This document shows, in pieces, positions 1 through 12,454 of a stretch of DNA of 64,000 nt. Position numbers and translations under genes: made by a program. The first letter of the stretch is position 1, and each line of letters opens with the position of its first letter. The stretch comes from Archivesica marissinica. Lineage: Eukaryota; Mollusca; Bivalvia; Venerida; Vesicomyidae. Below the pieces are notes generated by a model that was not told the DNA's origin, searched no databases, and worked only from the letters and a program-made list of their open reading frames with translations. The stretch lies in NCBI GenBank assembly GCA_014843695.1, contig CM026401.1, positions 29,744,562 to 29,808,561 on the forward strand. The letters run 5' to 3'.

Positions 1-180
1 ATGTCGTAGATGACAACAAAAATCGTTGGACAAAGACCAACGAACACGTTCAATTACTTGGTAGACTGTTTGCTGTACCGGGTGATGCACATGTAGCCGG
101 CACCTATTACCAACATCAGTGTTATGTACACTTAAGAAACGCCGCTCCGAATATGTGGGCCCCGTATATCCACCAGCTGT
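1..180 (+). pseudogene. Decayed coding fragment, unrecognised
   Basis: The frame starting at base 3 is open for about 60 codons and ends at the TAA near 185. It contains a segment, GTYYQHQCYVHLRN, that resembles the histidine/cysteine pattern (YH..CY) of short zinc-binding-like segments seen in many invertebrate repeat-associated proteins. There is no start codon inside the window and no continuation in the same frame. I do not recognise the protein. It could be the tail of an exon or a mobile-element remnant. Confidence 0.25.
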
Positions 181-185
181 GATTA

Positions 186-1225
186 AATAGTAGCCATGAT
201 CGAAAATGCAAACACTACCTCAGTCAGAGGGATACAGCTTATGAGTGATCAAGACCGCGCATGCCGGGGGAGAGAAAAAGAGCTGGATTCAAGGATCACA
301 TTCTTTGACCTCTTACCTGAATGGTGCGAGTTTTCAAAAGGTAATGAAGGCAGAACAAATGTTTATATATCGCACAATATCAAGGTCACTGATGCAAATA
401 CGTATAGGTCTACATGCATGCGAGTATGTTCATGTGGGCGGTCGTGATTTACAGAGTTAAAGTTTCTTTAATGGGTCCACCAGGCCTTCATAGGTGTGAG
501 CAAATCTCTGGCGATGCATACTTGGATGCCCAGGAGATAATCACACGACCCATCTCGCAATTGCTCATCAACAACAGTGCCAAAGGTACACATCAGGCTG
601 CAAACGGTAGCAGTTAGGAACAACACGGAGAGGGAAAACCCTTACCCCTTTACCATTAACTTAAACTGCATGGACATGGATGGAACAACAAGCAAATTTC
701 AATTGACAATGTATCAGTATCCTACATGGAAGTGAAGCGAGATGTTGCACGAGCAGTGTGCACTCATCATACATGCCCAGGATGGGAATGTGGCTTCCAC
801 CAACCGTCGTCTTAATGTTTTCACCACCCATGCTGTATATACTAGACAACATGGCGCAGGTCAATTTCTCACAGGATGATGGATATATGAACACTGGCGT
901 TGTGCGGGCTCCTATCAAACCTGATCATTTCGACAAATCAACTCCCACGTTACCACACTTATAAATGTGATCCAGCCACACACACTCGGACTCAAATTGA
1001 TGTATTTGCTCAGAAATACCAAATCGGCAGCCAGACCATATCTTCATGTGCAAAGTGCCACGGCAATTGAAATGCCGTGGATGTCACACATCTCCATTGT
1101 CCTCAACATGCGTCCAACAATATAGATTGTGGTGTCATCACCTGGTCATGGTACAACTCGTCCTTAGTAAGTGACAGTTCTGGGAGGCCCCCTGATGAGC
1201 TTCATAATTACCCACTCTTCACACA
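186..1225. other. Unannotated sequence, no supported gene
   Basis: Only short overlapping open frames of 60-85 codons are present, on both strands, with no family motif I recognise. No tandem repeat and no clear inverted repeat are visible. Confidence 0.4.
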
Positions 1226-1229
1226 CAAG

Positions 1230-1400
1230 ATTCCGTGGTCTAGTGGTTAAAGGCGTTCGCCTACGGAGCGGGAGGTCGAAGTTTCCAACCTCGTCAGGGG
1301 TTCGTCTGATATGGCCGATTGGTGAGCCGTCAGCTAGTTAAATAGTTAAAAGCCAAGTGCCTACAAGCCTGGCGCCTGGCCTACAAGCTAGGAATTGGGA
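1230..1400 (+). mobile_element. tRNA-derived SINE fragment
   Basis: The sequence beginning near 1232 reads like a tRNA: an A box (TGGTCTAGTGG), an anticodon-arm-like segment around CCTACGG (closest to an Arg-ACG type) and a weakened B box near 1280. It does not close into a full acceptor stem and runs into non-tRNA sequence, as in a SINE. This is a SINE head rather than a working tRNA gene. Confidence 0.55.
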
Positions 1401-1808
1401 AGTACTGATGTTCATAAACAGAGGTCATAAGTCAAAGATGGCTGGTCCATTAAATAGGACACTATAATAAACAAATACTTTACTTTCACTTTTACACAAG
1501 GCCTCATCCACATTTGCAATGAAATAGTCAACGTAGCTGGCTATGCGGGACATCCAGTTCATCAACCCGGCGGCCCAACTCGTCCAATGACAATCGCTGG
1601 GTACAAGCAAGCTGGTGGTGCATTGCATTTTGAGGACAAAATGCATCTTATGATTGGCAAGCTAATGGGTGACACCTGTTGGGTCGCACTACTTTCTCAG
1701 TCAGAGATTTTGACATATTGTCATGCACAATCTGCACGCAATGAGCATCACATCGAGCACAATATGTACACACAATAGGGTTCTCTTATATCTGTACCTG
1801 CTCAAACA
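1401..1808. other. Unannotated sequence
   Basis: About 400 bp of non-repetitive DNA between a SINE fragment and the first minisatellite. No supported coding region is seen. Confidence 0.4.
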
Positions 1809-2297
1809 CAAGGTACGCCCACTAGGTTCCTCTCACACCTCTGCGCATGTACAAGGTACGCCAATCAGACTCCCTCATATATCTAAATCTGCGCATGTAC
1901 AAGGTACGCCAATCAGACTCCCTCATATATCTAAATCTGCGCATGTACAAGGTACGCCAATCAGACTCCCTCATATATCTAAATATGCGCATGTACAAGG
2001 TACGCCAATCAGACTCCCATCATATATCTAAATCTGCGCGTGTACAAGGTACGCCAATCAGACTCCCATCATATATCTAAATCTGCGAGTGTACAAGGTA
2101 CGCCAATCAGACTCCCATCATATATCTAAATCTGCGAGTGTACAAGGTACGCCAATCAGACTCCCATCATATATCTAAATCTGCGCGTGTACAAGGTACG
2201 CCAATCAGACTCCCATCATATATCTAAATCTGCGCGTGTACAAGGTACGCCAATCAGACTCCCATCATATATCTAAATCTGCGCGTGTACAAAGTAC
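1809..2297. repeat. Minisatellite, 48-50 bp unit (field A, left part)
   Basis: About ten tandem copies of a unit built on GTACAAGGTACGCCAATCAG followed by CTCCCTCATATATCTAAATC. Later copies gain one or two bases (CCCATCATATAT). The core is shared with the 49-bp array after the SINE at 2298-2581, so both parts belong to one field. Confidence 0.95.
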
Positions 2298-2581
2298 GAC
2301 AGACGGGTATGTAGTCCAGTGGTAACACGCTGGACTGGTAATCCAGGGATCGCAGGTTCGATCCCCCGTCTGACCCTAATAAAATTAACAGTCTTTCAGA
2401 TGGGACGTTAAACGTCTCGTGTCAGTGCTTTACACCGTGCACGTAAAAGAACCAGAGAAGATTCTGGAATGGGTATCTGTCTATCATTGCACTATCCTCC
2501 AAAATCTAAAACGACTGATCTCTTCAGGGGGCGTCGCTCATATGGGCAACCGGTAGCGACGATAAATAAACTTAAAACACA
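2298..2581 (+). mobile_element. tRNA-derived SINE, family A, full length
   Basis: The head carries an A box (TAGTCCAGTGG), an anticodon-like arm and a B box (GGTTCGATCCC). The body contains GATGGGACGTTAAAC and GTGCACGTAAAAGAACCAGA. The tail is GTAGCGACGATAAATAAAC followed by an A/C-rich end. The flanks are minisatellite; ACAAAGTACG on the left and ACAAGGTACG on the right fit a 10-bp target duplication with one mismatch. Other copies lie at 13297, 33812, 40157, 40799, 54285, 58912 and 63384. Confidence 0.88.
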
Positions 2582-4455
2582 AGGTACGCCCACGAGGTTC
2601 CCCTCACACCTCTGCATGTGTTCAAGGTACGCCAATCAAATCCCCTCATATATACCTGCGCATGTACAAGGTACGCCCATCAGGGTACCCTCAAATATCT
2701 GTACATACTCAAGTACTTGGTACGCCCATCATGATCCCCTCATATATATGTACATGCTCAAGTACAAGCGCCCATCATGATCCCCTCATATATCTGTACA
2801 TGCTCAAGTACAAGGTACGCCCACCATGATCCCCTCATATATCTGTACATGCTCAAGTACAAGCGCCCATCATGATCCCCTCATATATATGTACATGCTC
2901 AAGTACAAGCGCCCATCATGAACCCCTCATATATATGTACATGCTCAAGTACAAGGTACGCCCATCATGATCCCCTCATATATCTGTACATGCTCAAGTA
3001 CAAGGTACGCCCATCATGATCCCCTCATATATCTGTACATGCTCAAGTACAAGGTACGCCCATCATGATCCCCTCATATATCTGTACATGCTCAAGTACA
3101 AGGTACGCCCATCATGGTCCCCTCATATATATGTACATGCTCAAGTACAAGGTACGCCCATCATGATCCCCTCATATATATGTACATGCTCAAGTACAAG
3201 GTACGCCCATCATGATCCCCTCATATATATGTACATGCTCCAGTACAAGGTACGCCCATCATGGTCCCCTCATATATCTGTACATGCTCCAGTACAAGGT
3301 ACGCCCATCATGGTCCCCTCATATATATGTACATGCTCCAGTACAAGGTACGCCCATCATGGTCCCCTCATATATATGTACATGCTCCAGTACAAGGTAC
3401 GCCCATCATGATCCCCTCATATATCTGTACATGCTCAAGTACAAGGTACGCCCATCATGAACCCCTCATATATCTGTACATGCTCAAGTACAAGGTACGC
3501 CCATCATGAACCCCTCATATATCTGTACATGCTCAAGTACAAGGTACGCCCATCATGATCCCCTCATATATCTGTACATGCTCAAGTACAAGGTACGCCC
3601 ATCATGATCCCCTCATATATATGTACATGCTCCAGTACAAGCGCCCATCATGAACCCCTCATATATCTGTACATGCTCAAGTACAAGGTACGCCTATCAT
3701 GAACCCCTCATATATCTGTACATGCTCAAGTACAAGGTACGCCCATAATGAACCCCTCATATATCTGTACATGCTCAAGTACAAGGTACGCCCATCATGA
3801 ACCCCTCATATATCTGTACATGCTCAAGTACAAGGTACGCCCATCATGATCTCCTCATATATATGTACATGCTCAGTACAAGGTACGCCCATCATGGTCC
3901 CCTCATATATATGTACATGCTCCAGTACAAGGTACGCCCATCATGATCCCCTCATATATCTGTACATGCTCAAGTACAAGGTACGCCCATCATGAACCCT
4001 CATATATCTGTACATGCTCAAGTACAAGGTACGCCCATCATGATCCCCTCATATATCTGTACATGCTCAAGTACAAGGTACGCCCATCATGAACCCCTCA
4101 TATATCTGTACATGCTCAAGTACAAGGTACGCCCATCATGAACCCCTCATATATGTACATGCTCAAGTACAAGGTACGCCCATCATGAACCCCTCATATA
4201 TCTGTACATGCTCAAGTACAAGGTACGCCCATCATGAACCCCTCATATATATGTACATGCTCAAGTACAAGGTACCGCCCATCATGATCCCCTCATATAT
4301 ATGTACATGCTCAAGTACAAGGTACGCCCATCATGATCCCCTCATATATCTGTACATGCTCAAGTACAAGCGCCCATCATGATCCCCTCATATATATGTA
4401 CATGCTCAAGTACAAGGTACGCCCATCATGATCCCCTCATATATATGTACATGCT
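2582..4455. repeat. Minisatellite, 49-bp unit (field A, right part)
   Basis: About 38 tandem copies of a 49-bp unit with core GTACAAGGTACGCCCATCAT and CCCCTCATATATCTGTACAT. Variants include loss of GGTAC (giving GTACAAGCGCCC) and A/T or C/A changes. The first two units are more diverged. Open frames through the array are by-products of repetition and are not annotated as genes. Confidence 0.95.
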
Positions 4456-4601
4456 CCAGAAGACAACCTATCATGTGTATTGCAAGAATATAAGGTGCCA
4501 TAACATAGGATGTGGCCAGAGGTTTGCTTGGACGGCTTGGATCAGCTTACCTGACCTCACCGACACACTAGTGGCTCTCACACATTACACTGACCTCTTC
4601 A
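4456..4601. other. Short unique spacer between two minisatellites
   Basis: Non-repetitive sequence separating the 49-bp and 37-bp arrays. No coding or RNA feature is seen. Confidence 0.5.
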
Positions 4602-6506
4602 CACTCATACTGGTTCATGATATAATGCATGCCGCCCATACTGGTTCATGATATAATGCATGACGCCCATACTGGTTCATGGCATCTCTATAATGCATGA
4701 CACCCATATTGGTTCATGACATCTCTATAATGCATGTCGCCCATACTGGTTCATGGCATCTCTATAATGCATGACACCCATATTGGTTCATGACATCTCT
4801 ATAATGCATGTCGCCCATACTGGTTCATGACATCTCTATAATGCATGTCGCCAATACTGGTTCATGACATCTCTATAATGCATGTCGCCAATACTGGTTC
4901 ATGACATCTCTATAATGCATGCCGCCCATACTGGTTCATGACATCTCTATAATGCATGTCGCCAATACTGGTTCATGACATCTCTATAATGCATGTCGCC
5001 AATACTGGTTCATGACATCTCTATAATGCATGCCGCCCATACTGGTTCATGACATCTCTATAATGCATGTCGCCAATACTGGTTCATGACATCTCTATAA
5101 TGCATGTCGCCAATACTGGTTCATGACATCTCTATAATGCATGCCGCCCATACTGGTTCATGACATCTCTATAATGCATGTCGCCAATACTGGTTCATGA
5201 CATCTCTATAATGCATGTCGCCAATACTGGTTCATGACATCTCTATAATGCATGCCGCCCATACTGGTTCATGACATCTCTATAATGCATGACGCCCATA
5301 CTGGTTCATGACATCTCTATAATGCACGACGTCCATACTGGTTCATTACATCTCTATAATGCATGACACCCATACTGGTTCATGCCATCTCTATAATGCA
5401 CGACGTTCATACTGGTTCATGACGTCTCTATAATGCATGACGCCCATACTGGTTCTTGACGTCTCTATAATGCATGACGTCCATACTGGTTCATGAAATC
5501 TCTATAATGCATGACGCCAATACTGGTTCATGGCATCTCTATAATGCATGAGGCCCATACTGGTTCATGACATCTCTATAATGCATGACACCCATACTGG
5601 TTCATGACGTCTCTATATTGCATGACGTCCATACTGGTTCATGACGTCTCTATATTGCACGACGCCCATACTGGTTCATGACCTCTCTATAATGCACGAC
5701 GCCCATACTGGTTCATGACCTCTCTATAATGCACGACGCCCAAACTGGTTCATGATCTCTCTATAATGCACGGCGCCCATACTGGTTCATGACCTCTCTA
5801 TAATGCACGACGCCCATACTGGTTCATGACCTCTCTATAATGCACGACGCCCAAACTGGTTCATGATCTCTCTATAATGCACGGCGCCCATACTGGTTCA
5901 TGACCTCTCTATAATGCACGACGCCCATACTGGTTCATGACCTCTCTATAATGCACGACGCCCAAACTGGGTCATGATCTCTCTATAATGCACGACGCCC
6001 ATACTGGTTCATGACCTCTCTATAATACACGACGCCCATAACGATTCATGCCGTCTCTATAATGCACGACGCCCATACTGGTTCATGACGTCTCTATAAT
6101 GCACGACGCCCATACTGGTTCATGACCTCTCTATAATGCACGACGCCCATACTGGTTCATGACCTCTCTATAATGCACGACGTCCATACTGGTTCATGAC
6201 CTCTCTATAATGCACGACGCCCAAACTGGTTCATGATCTCTCTATAATGCACGGCGCCCATACTGGTTCATGACCTCTCTATAATGCACAACGCCCATAC
6301 TGGTTCATGACCTCTCTATAATACACGACGCCCATAACGATTCATGCCGTCTCTATAATGCACGACGCCCATACTGGTTCATGACCTCTGTATAATGCAC
6401 GACGCCCATACTGGTTCATGACCTCTCTATAATGCACGACGCCCACACTGGTTCATGATCTCTCTATAATGCACGACGCCCATACTGGTTCATGACCTCT
6501 CTATAA
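4602..6506. repeat. Minisatellite, 37-bp unit (field B, part 1)
   Basis: About 51 copies of a unit with core CATACTGGTTCATGAC then TCTCTATAATGCATGACGCC. Between about 4830 and 5280 three unit types alternate in a fixed order, giving a 111-bp higher-order repeat of about four copies. Later copies carry GCACGACG in place of GCATGTCG. The array resumes at 7347 and at 9988 after two insertions. Confidence 0.96.
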
Positions 6507-7354
6507 TGCATGACCACAGGGATTCGGCACGTTTGGGGGTACTAGTATATATATTTAAGTACAGGGATTCTACTCTGTTGGATGTCAGATTTCGCATCGA
6601 TCAGTAAAATGGCCCTATCTGAAACAATTTTGTACAAATCTGTCCAAATATAACGCCTATCCCGAGTCTTTATATTGTTCTTCAAATAAAACACAACTTT
6701 AAGCTGCATGCATGTATACTTTGCAAACAATTGCCACAGACATTGGCCATAGCAGGTCACATTTCCATACTAGGACACGGGTTCTGTCAGCAACAACAAA
6801 AAATCTTCGACGGGAGAGTTTTAACTGTGAATAACATTAATATCAATAAAATGTGTTTCCACTAACCTGTAGGTTTATTCGGCAAAAATGTACGTCAAAA
6901 AGAGATTTCGTAGCATTTTCAATTTGTTTTGAAAATTTCTAAAGCGGTGCAATTCGCGTTGAAATGAGCAACGTTGAAACGAGCGTTCTGTTTGGATTAT
7001 TATTATTCTTCATATATAAAAAAACATCTTGTTACATTCTAATAATCCAATCAGAATGCTCGTTTCAACGCGAATTGCGCCGCTTTAGAAATTTTCAAAA
7101 CAAATTGAAAATGCTACGAAATCTCTTTTTGACGTACATTTTTGCCGAATAAACCTACACGTGAGTGGAAACACATTTTATTGATATTAATGTTATTCAC
7201 AGTTAAAACTCTCCCGTCGAAGATTTTTTTTGTTGCTGACAGATAGGGCCATTTTACTGATCGATGCGAAATCTGACATCCCACAGAGTAGAATCCCTGT
7301 ACTTAAATATATATACTAGTACCCCCAAACGTGTCGAATCCATGTGTGCATGAC
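6507..7354. mobile_element. Foldback DNA transposon with 8-bp target duplication
   Basis: The element spans 6515-7346. Its ends are inverted copies: CACAGGGATTCGGCACGTTT on the left against CACATGGATTCGACACGTTT read from the right. The inverted arms run almost to the centre near 7020. TGCATGAC flanks both ends (6507-6514 and 7347-7354), as expected of an 8-bp duplication made by hAT-type elements. About 170 bp after 6630 are unmatched in the right arm, so one arm gained or lost a block. There is no transposase, so the element is non-autonomous. TGCATGAC also occurs in the array, so part of the duplication could be array phase. Confidence 0.8.
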
Positions 7355-7416
7355 GCCCATAACGATTCATGACGTCTCTATAATGCACGACGCCCATACT
7401 GATTCATGACCTCTCT
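7347..7416. repeat. 37-bp minisatellite (field B, part 2)
   Basis: Two units of the field-B repeat left between the foldback element and the next insertion. They show that both insertions landed in one original array. Confidence 0.9.
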
Positions 7417-9987
7417 ATAGCAACATTCAATGATGTTATTAACAGCTATAATACATGTAAAACTATACATTTTCTGGTAGATCTCATCAAACCATTTGCA
7501 AAAATGTATAGTATAACTTTGTTACACCACAAATTTTGAAATTAATGGACTTGTAAATGATGAAAAATTGCAGTCGGAAAAGGCTTGATTTTCAATATCC
7601 TAAAAAAGTTGACCCCAGCTTATTACTTGATCATGAAACGGTATTCTACATAGTAGTCAGTGTTATTTTCTTCTATAAACATTTCTCTACTGTTCTGTAA
7701 CAATTTTATGTACACAGTACTTACAACACACTTATAAATTAGTATAGTTTTAATATACCGACTCGTAACCGAGTACGAATGAACGGTGTACGAACAGCCA
7801 TTTTGATTTTAGAAAATTGCAAATACAAGCTAATTAATCTTCAGTCAGCGCAAATGCATATTTGCATTTATTCCAAACCACAATACCGTATCTATTTATA
7901 CCTCAATCGAGCTTGAGAGAAGGACACACTTTGCAATATTTTAATGTTTTTGTTACTCTACATGAATTACGATTCCGGACGGCGGAAGTGGAATAATGGT
8001 AATGGTTAAGTTTGATTACTTCCCTTGTCCGGTGAGGCTTGTCATGTCACTCGGATGCAAGCCAAATACACAGGATATACGTTAAATTACATTCTTGGAA
8101 GTGCCCAGAATGAAAAGAATACTGATATATCTATTATAAAATACCAATTTCATTAACGTATATGGCCGTTTTGGACACATTTATGATATTTGAAATTTTC
8201 ACTTTCGGTTTTGAACTGTAAATATATACTGCGTAACAACCAAATGGGCATATACGCCATATTCTTCTTTCTTCTTCTTTTCCTCCGTATGCCCTTCCAA
8301 TTATGGAACACCAAGATGATCCCTGGTCACATCTTGTATTAGTATGAATATGTCGGTATATTCCTCATACACGTAAATATAAAATCACTCGCTAAAAATA
8401 AAATATAACTCTTCACCACGTCGAGACCTCCACCCATGCATCTATATACAGGTACATGTAGATAGCTCACGCACAGCTAGTGAATTTTGTACAGTGCAGG
8501 GACAGTTTATAAATCGGTGGGTATTCATAGGTACATGTAGTTGGATCAGCACATATTACACTGCAGCGAAAGTGTCCGTTTGGTATGTAACTTGTGGCAC
8601 AGATCCGTTGACAATCTCATTATGGCGTCAATATCTTCCGGTTTGGTGAAAATATGGCTGAAGTGAGTACAGTCTATAATCAGCTTTGTAATGGCAACTT
8701 TTTCGGTGAAATATCTCCTCCAGTTATCGACTCCTATCATTGAAGCGACGAGGTGTTTCATCTTGGATAAGCCCTCTTTTCGGACCTCGTGTAGAACAGG
8801 ACATGTGGTGAGCATGTGGACAATGTCTTCACTTTCCATTGCACAGCATTTACATAGTGGATCTTCAGTTTGTTGATTAAATTTATGTTTCGTAGCTTGT
8901 AGCATATATGTGCCTGTCATCATTTTGTAATACCTTTTTTTACGTCCGATACAGTCGAGTATAGGGTTCGCCAGACTGAGTGGGTTACACCTATTTGCAG
9001 TCCTGCTTTGGCCAGGAACTTTAGAGATGATTTGTCGATAATGTCACCATTCAATTTATCAGTCCAGTAACTGTTAACAGCTTGTTTTACTTGTATTTTC
9101 CAGCTCAGTTTAGTTGTTAGATGGTCCCTCAGTGTAGAGATATCTGGGAGTCCATATAGTAGTAGCACCTCAGCAACTCTATGGTAGAAGCTCAGATGAC
9201 AATCTAGGTTTATAGCTATTTGCCTTTCGTTTAGTTTTTGGATGGTTTCGTTTTCACATGTTAGTATGTTGAACAGAAAACTCAGCTGACGTTTGTGGAT
9301 TTCTGCTTCCACCGGCAGGGCTCCTAATAAGAGGTACACTATTCCAGTGGCAGTTCGGTCTGGAAGCGATTGCACTTTCCGTAGCATTTTCATATGGAAC
9401 CTTGTTAACATTGATGTTTGCAGTAAAGTCAGTGGCAACACCTCAAGCCCATACAGAAGCCTGGGGAGCACATAGCATTGGTATATCCTGAGTGATACTG
9501 CTGGGTTAAGTCCGTTTGATCCGTGAAATCCGGTATTTATCAATGAGTACATAGTTCTTCTAGCTAGACTGAGTCTTTCGTCAATATTAATTTCGTTTTC
9601 CCGGGTTTCTGCGCGTAATATACCTAGATGAGTGGTTTTGCCACTGGGCATCAGTTCAGTTTCACCAAGGGTCCATTCCAAGTCCGTTTTTCTATAGCGC
9701 GTTGTCTTATTAATAACTATGGCGTTAGATTTAGTTGGATGTATAGTAACTCGATCCTGTTTGGCATGTCGAGAGGCAACATCTAACATGCACTGTAGCT
9801 CCTCTTTGCATTCCGACACCAGGCACACATCATTGGTCATATCTCCTCCCACTTATGCAAATATTTCAATTGGAAAGCCATTGCTCTGGTCATACAAGAC
9901 CGTAATACACAGGACATATTTTGGGGTCAGTTTTTTATCGGAACACCGATTGCGCAATAATGCGCAGTAAAGATGCGTGGTGGTTGC
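7417..9987 (-). mobile_element. 2.57-kb insertion in the 37-bp array, carrying a LINE fragment
   Basis: The field-B array stops at CTCTCTA near 7414 and resumes with CTCTCTA near 9988. The insert ends are a short inverted pair, TAGCAAC on the left and GTTGCTA on the right. The right half (8546-9860) is a LINE reverse-transcriptase fragment on the minus strand. The left part (7420-8545) has no coding sequence I can support. It may be a 5'-truncated LINE with a long 3' region, or a DNA element that picked up a LINE. The short flanking repeat is also part of the array unit, so it is weak evidence. Confidence 0.6.
8546..9860 (-). pseudogene. Non-LTR retrotransposon reverse transcriptase, C-terminal part, broken
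   Basis: A 310-codon frame (9852-8920) is followed by a 125-codon frame (8923-8546) in another phase; they meet at a T-run near 8935, so a one-base indel probably split one ORF. The first part starts at the catalytic C motif of the reverse transcriptase, followed by the thumb-like region (YQCYVLPRLLYGLEVL, YLLLGALPVEAEIHKRQL). The second part has the LINE-type zinc knuckle CKCC...H...C. The usual Y/F-A-D-D is replaced by M-T-N-D, and an in-frame stop lies just upstream, so the copy is dead. The N-terminal endonuclease and fingers are missing. The clade looks CR1/Jockey-like but is not certain. Confidence 0.8.
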
Positions 9988-10893
9988 TACTCTCTATAAT
10001 GCATGCCGCCCATAACGATTCATGACGTCTCTATAATGCACGACGCCCATACTGGTTATTGACGTCTCTATAATGCACGACGCCCATACTGGTTCATGAC
10101 CTCTCTATAATGCACGACGCCCATACTGGTTCATGACGTCTCTATAATGCATGACGCCCATAACGATTCATGACGTCTCTATAAAGCACGACGCCCATAC
10201 TGGTTCATGACCTCTCTATAATGCACGACGCCCAAACTGGTTCATGATCTCTCTATAATGCACGGCGCCCATACTGGTTCATGACCTCTCTATAATGCAC
10301 GACGCCCATACTGGTTCATGACCTCTCTATAATGCACGACGCCCAAACTGGTTCATGATCTCTCTATAATGCACGACGCCCATACTGGTTATTGACGTCT
10401 CTATAATGCACGACGCCCATACTGGTTCATGACCTCTCTATAATGCACGACGCCCATACTGGTTCATGACGTCTCTATAATGCATGACGCCCATAACGAT
10501 TCATGACGTCTCTATAAAGCACGACGCCCATACTGGTTATGACCTCTCTATAATGCACGACGCCCATACTGGTTCATGACCTCTCTATAATGCACGACGC
10601 CCATACTGGTTCATGACCTCTCTATAATGCACGACGCCCATACTGGTTCATGACCTCTCTATAATGCATGACGCCCATACTGGTTCATGACGTCTCTATA
10701 ATGCATGACGCCCATACTGGTTCATGACGTCTCTATAATGCATGACGCCCATAACGATTCATGACGTATCTATAATGCATGACGCCCATACTGGTTCATG
10801 ACGTCTCTATAATGCATGACGCCCATACTGGTTCATGACGTCTCTATAATGCATGACGCCCATATTGGTTCATGACCTCTCTATAATGCAAGA
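9988..10893. repeat. 37-bp minisatellite (field B, part 3)
   Basis: About 24 more units of the field-B repeat. Variants with AACGATTCATGAC recur at intervals, and the block with TATTGACGTCTC is repeated (10058 and 10390), which points to duplication of several units together. Confidence 0.95.
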
Positions 10894-11181
10894 CAATAGC
10901 ACGTACTATTATCCTGAATCATTACATCAAGTTCAGGGTAAGATTACCCCAGATATCCGGAGGCAGATAAGATGATGAGGTGCTGCTTGTAAATATTGAC
11001 TAAAATACTAAAAATGACTATTTTGACATACAAATTACCATGAAGATGACCTTGACCATAAATCATCAACCTCATGTCATAATTAGGTTCATCGACCTCG
11101 AAAACCCATGAAAGGTGGTGTCAATCGCGGTTCCATCACCGCGCTTGTCGACTACATGTATATGGTACAGCTCAGGACAGT
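10894..11181. other. Unannotated sequence upstream of the mariner fragment
   Basis: No supported gene. Part of it may be decayed mariner N-terminal sequence, since the readable fragment begins abruptly at 11182. Confidence 0.3.
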
Positions 11182-11544
11182 ATGTCTCCGGCAAGATGGG
11201 TACTGGGCTTGCTGCTCCCTGATCAATTGGGGGTAAGGGTCAAGGCGTGCCGCGAATATTGTCAACTGTACAACGATGAGGGTGATGCCTTTCTCAATCG
11301 GGTGGTTACGTGTGATGGGACATTGGTTCACTTTTTTGAGCCGGAAGGTAAACAGAGCTCAATTTGGAAGCACCCTTCTTCGTCTCCACCGACAAAAGCG
11401 TTGATTTCCAAGTCTGCCGGTAAAATAGTCATTATATTTTGCGATGTACAAGGTATGATTATAAATCACTTTGTTCCTCCGAAAAATACAGTGACTGGAA
11501 TCTATTATGCAACAGTAATTAAATATGAGCTGTTGCCGGTGTAA
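11182..11544 (+). pseudogene. Mariner-type transposase fragment
   Basis: A 120-codon frame matches the middle of mariner (Tc1/mariner superfamily) transposases. The order is a V-S/P-A-R-W-V-like start, CREYCQLYNDEGDAFLNRVV, the first catalytic region TCDGTLVHFFEPEGKQSS (family pattern G-D-E-T-W-V), W-K-H-P-S, and the second catalytic region FCDVQGMIINHF (family pattern W-D-S-Q-G). The DNA-binding N-terminus and the third catalytic D with the C-terminus are missing. The E after the first D has become G. It is a dead fragment, and no inverted terminal repeats were found. Confidence 0.85.
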
Positions 11545-11635
11545 CGTTTATTTCTGATCCCCTTCGGAAAGTGACCCCCGGTCGCAAAAAGCCTATCACC
11601 ACAGACGTAGAAAAGTGACCCCACCTGCAAATACA

Positions 11636-11716
11636 CATAATTCTCTGGGCGAGGATCGAACCCGTGTTGCATTAGTGAGAAACGAGCGCGCTAACCACTG
11701 CGCTAATCGGACTATA
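11636..11716 (-). mobile_element. tRNA-like SINE head, family C
   Basis: Read on the minus strand it gives ATTAGCGCAGTGGTTAGCGC (A box) and GGGTTCGATCCTCG (B box), with CTCACTAATGCAACAC between them. The same head occurs in the SINEs at 34536, 38043 and 58542. No SINE body follows, so this is a truncated copy and not a tRNA gene. Confidence 0.65.
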
Positions 11717-12265
11717 ACATAAGCTGTTGGTTCGACATTAAACTCAGTGTTCCCCCATTTTCCATATGAAGAAACATAAATGCATAACTAACCCATAATA
11801 TCGATATAAGAAGCTGGTTCATGCAATAGCTATACATGTAATATAAATGAGGAATACACATTTTGTTTCGGTTGCAAATACTTACGCCTATAACCGCCAT
11901 ATATAGTCCACAGACAGTAATATTCACGCACAGCATAATGCCTGCTTCATCACGTAATAAACTCACAAAATATATAACAACTAATGAATGCAGTCTTGTC
12001 TGTTAACGCACACAAAAATCATACGGCGATTTACTATCATCTGTAATATTTATTATATCGTTTAAGTGATCGGAAGATTTGCTTTTATGGTCTATGTGAC
12101 AGATATGATAAAACATGTTTCTGTTATGTATGACTGAACTCGGACATAACAGTTTTTAAGCATCGCTGGAGAACATAAGTGCATATAAAATATAGGCCTA
12201 CATGTTTGTCTATCAGTCAACTATAGGAATACAATAAACGTATTCAAAGCACTTAAGGTCTGTGA
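11717..12265. other. Unannotated AT-rich sequence
   Basis: About 550 bp without tandem repeats, RNA genes or a supported reading frame. Confidence 0.4.
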
Positions 12266-12425
12266 GTGGTTTGTTTGTTGTATAGTTTCAAATTGAAAAT
12301 CAAATACTCACTTTCCGGTGTGCAGCAGAATTCCATTCTACTAGGCCCCTTGCTGTTTTTGGTCTATATTAACGATATCGTCTCCGAGATGCGCTGTAGC
12401 ATCAGACTACTGATGATACTAGTAT
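12266..12425 (+). pseudogene. LINE reverse-transcriptase fragment (motif B region)
   Basis: The frame reads SGVQQNSILLGPLLFLVYIN followed by DIVSEMRC and SIRLL. This is the SGVPQGS-LGPLLF-YINDL motif of CR1/Jockey-like reverse transcriptases. It stops before the catalytic F-A-D-D. Two bases or more have shifted around LLGP, and the fragment is only about 50 codons long. A pure T run (12430-12454) follows. Confidence 0.75.
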
Positions 12426-12454
12426 TTTTCATTTTTTTTTTTTTTTTTTTTTTA

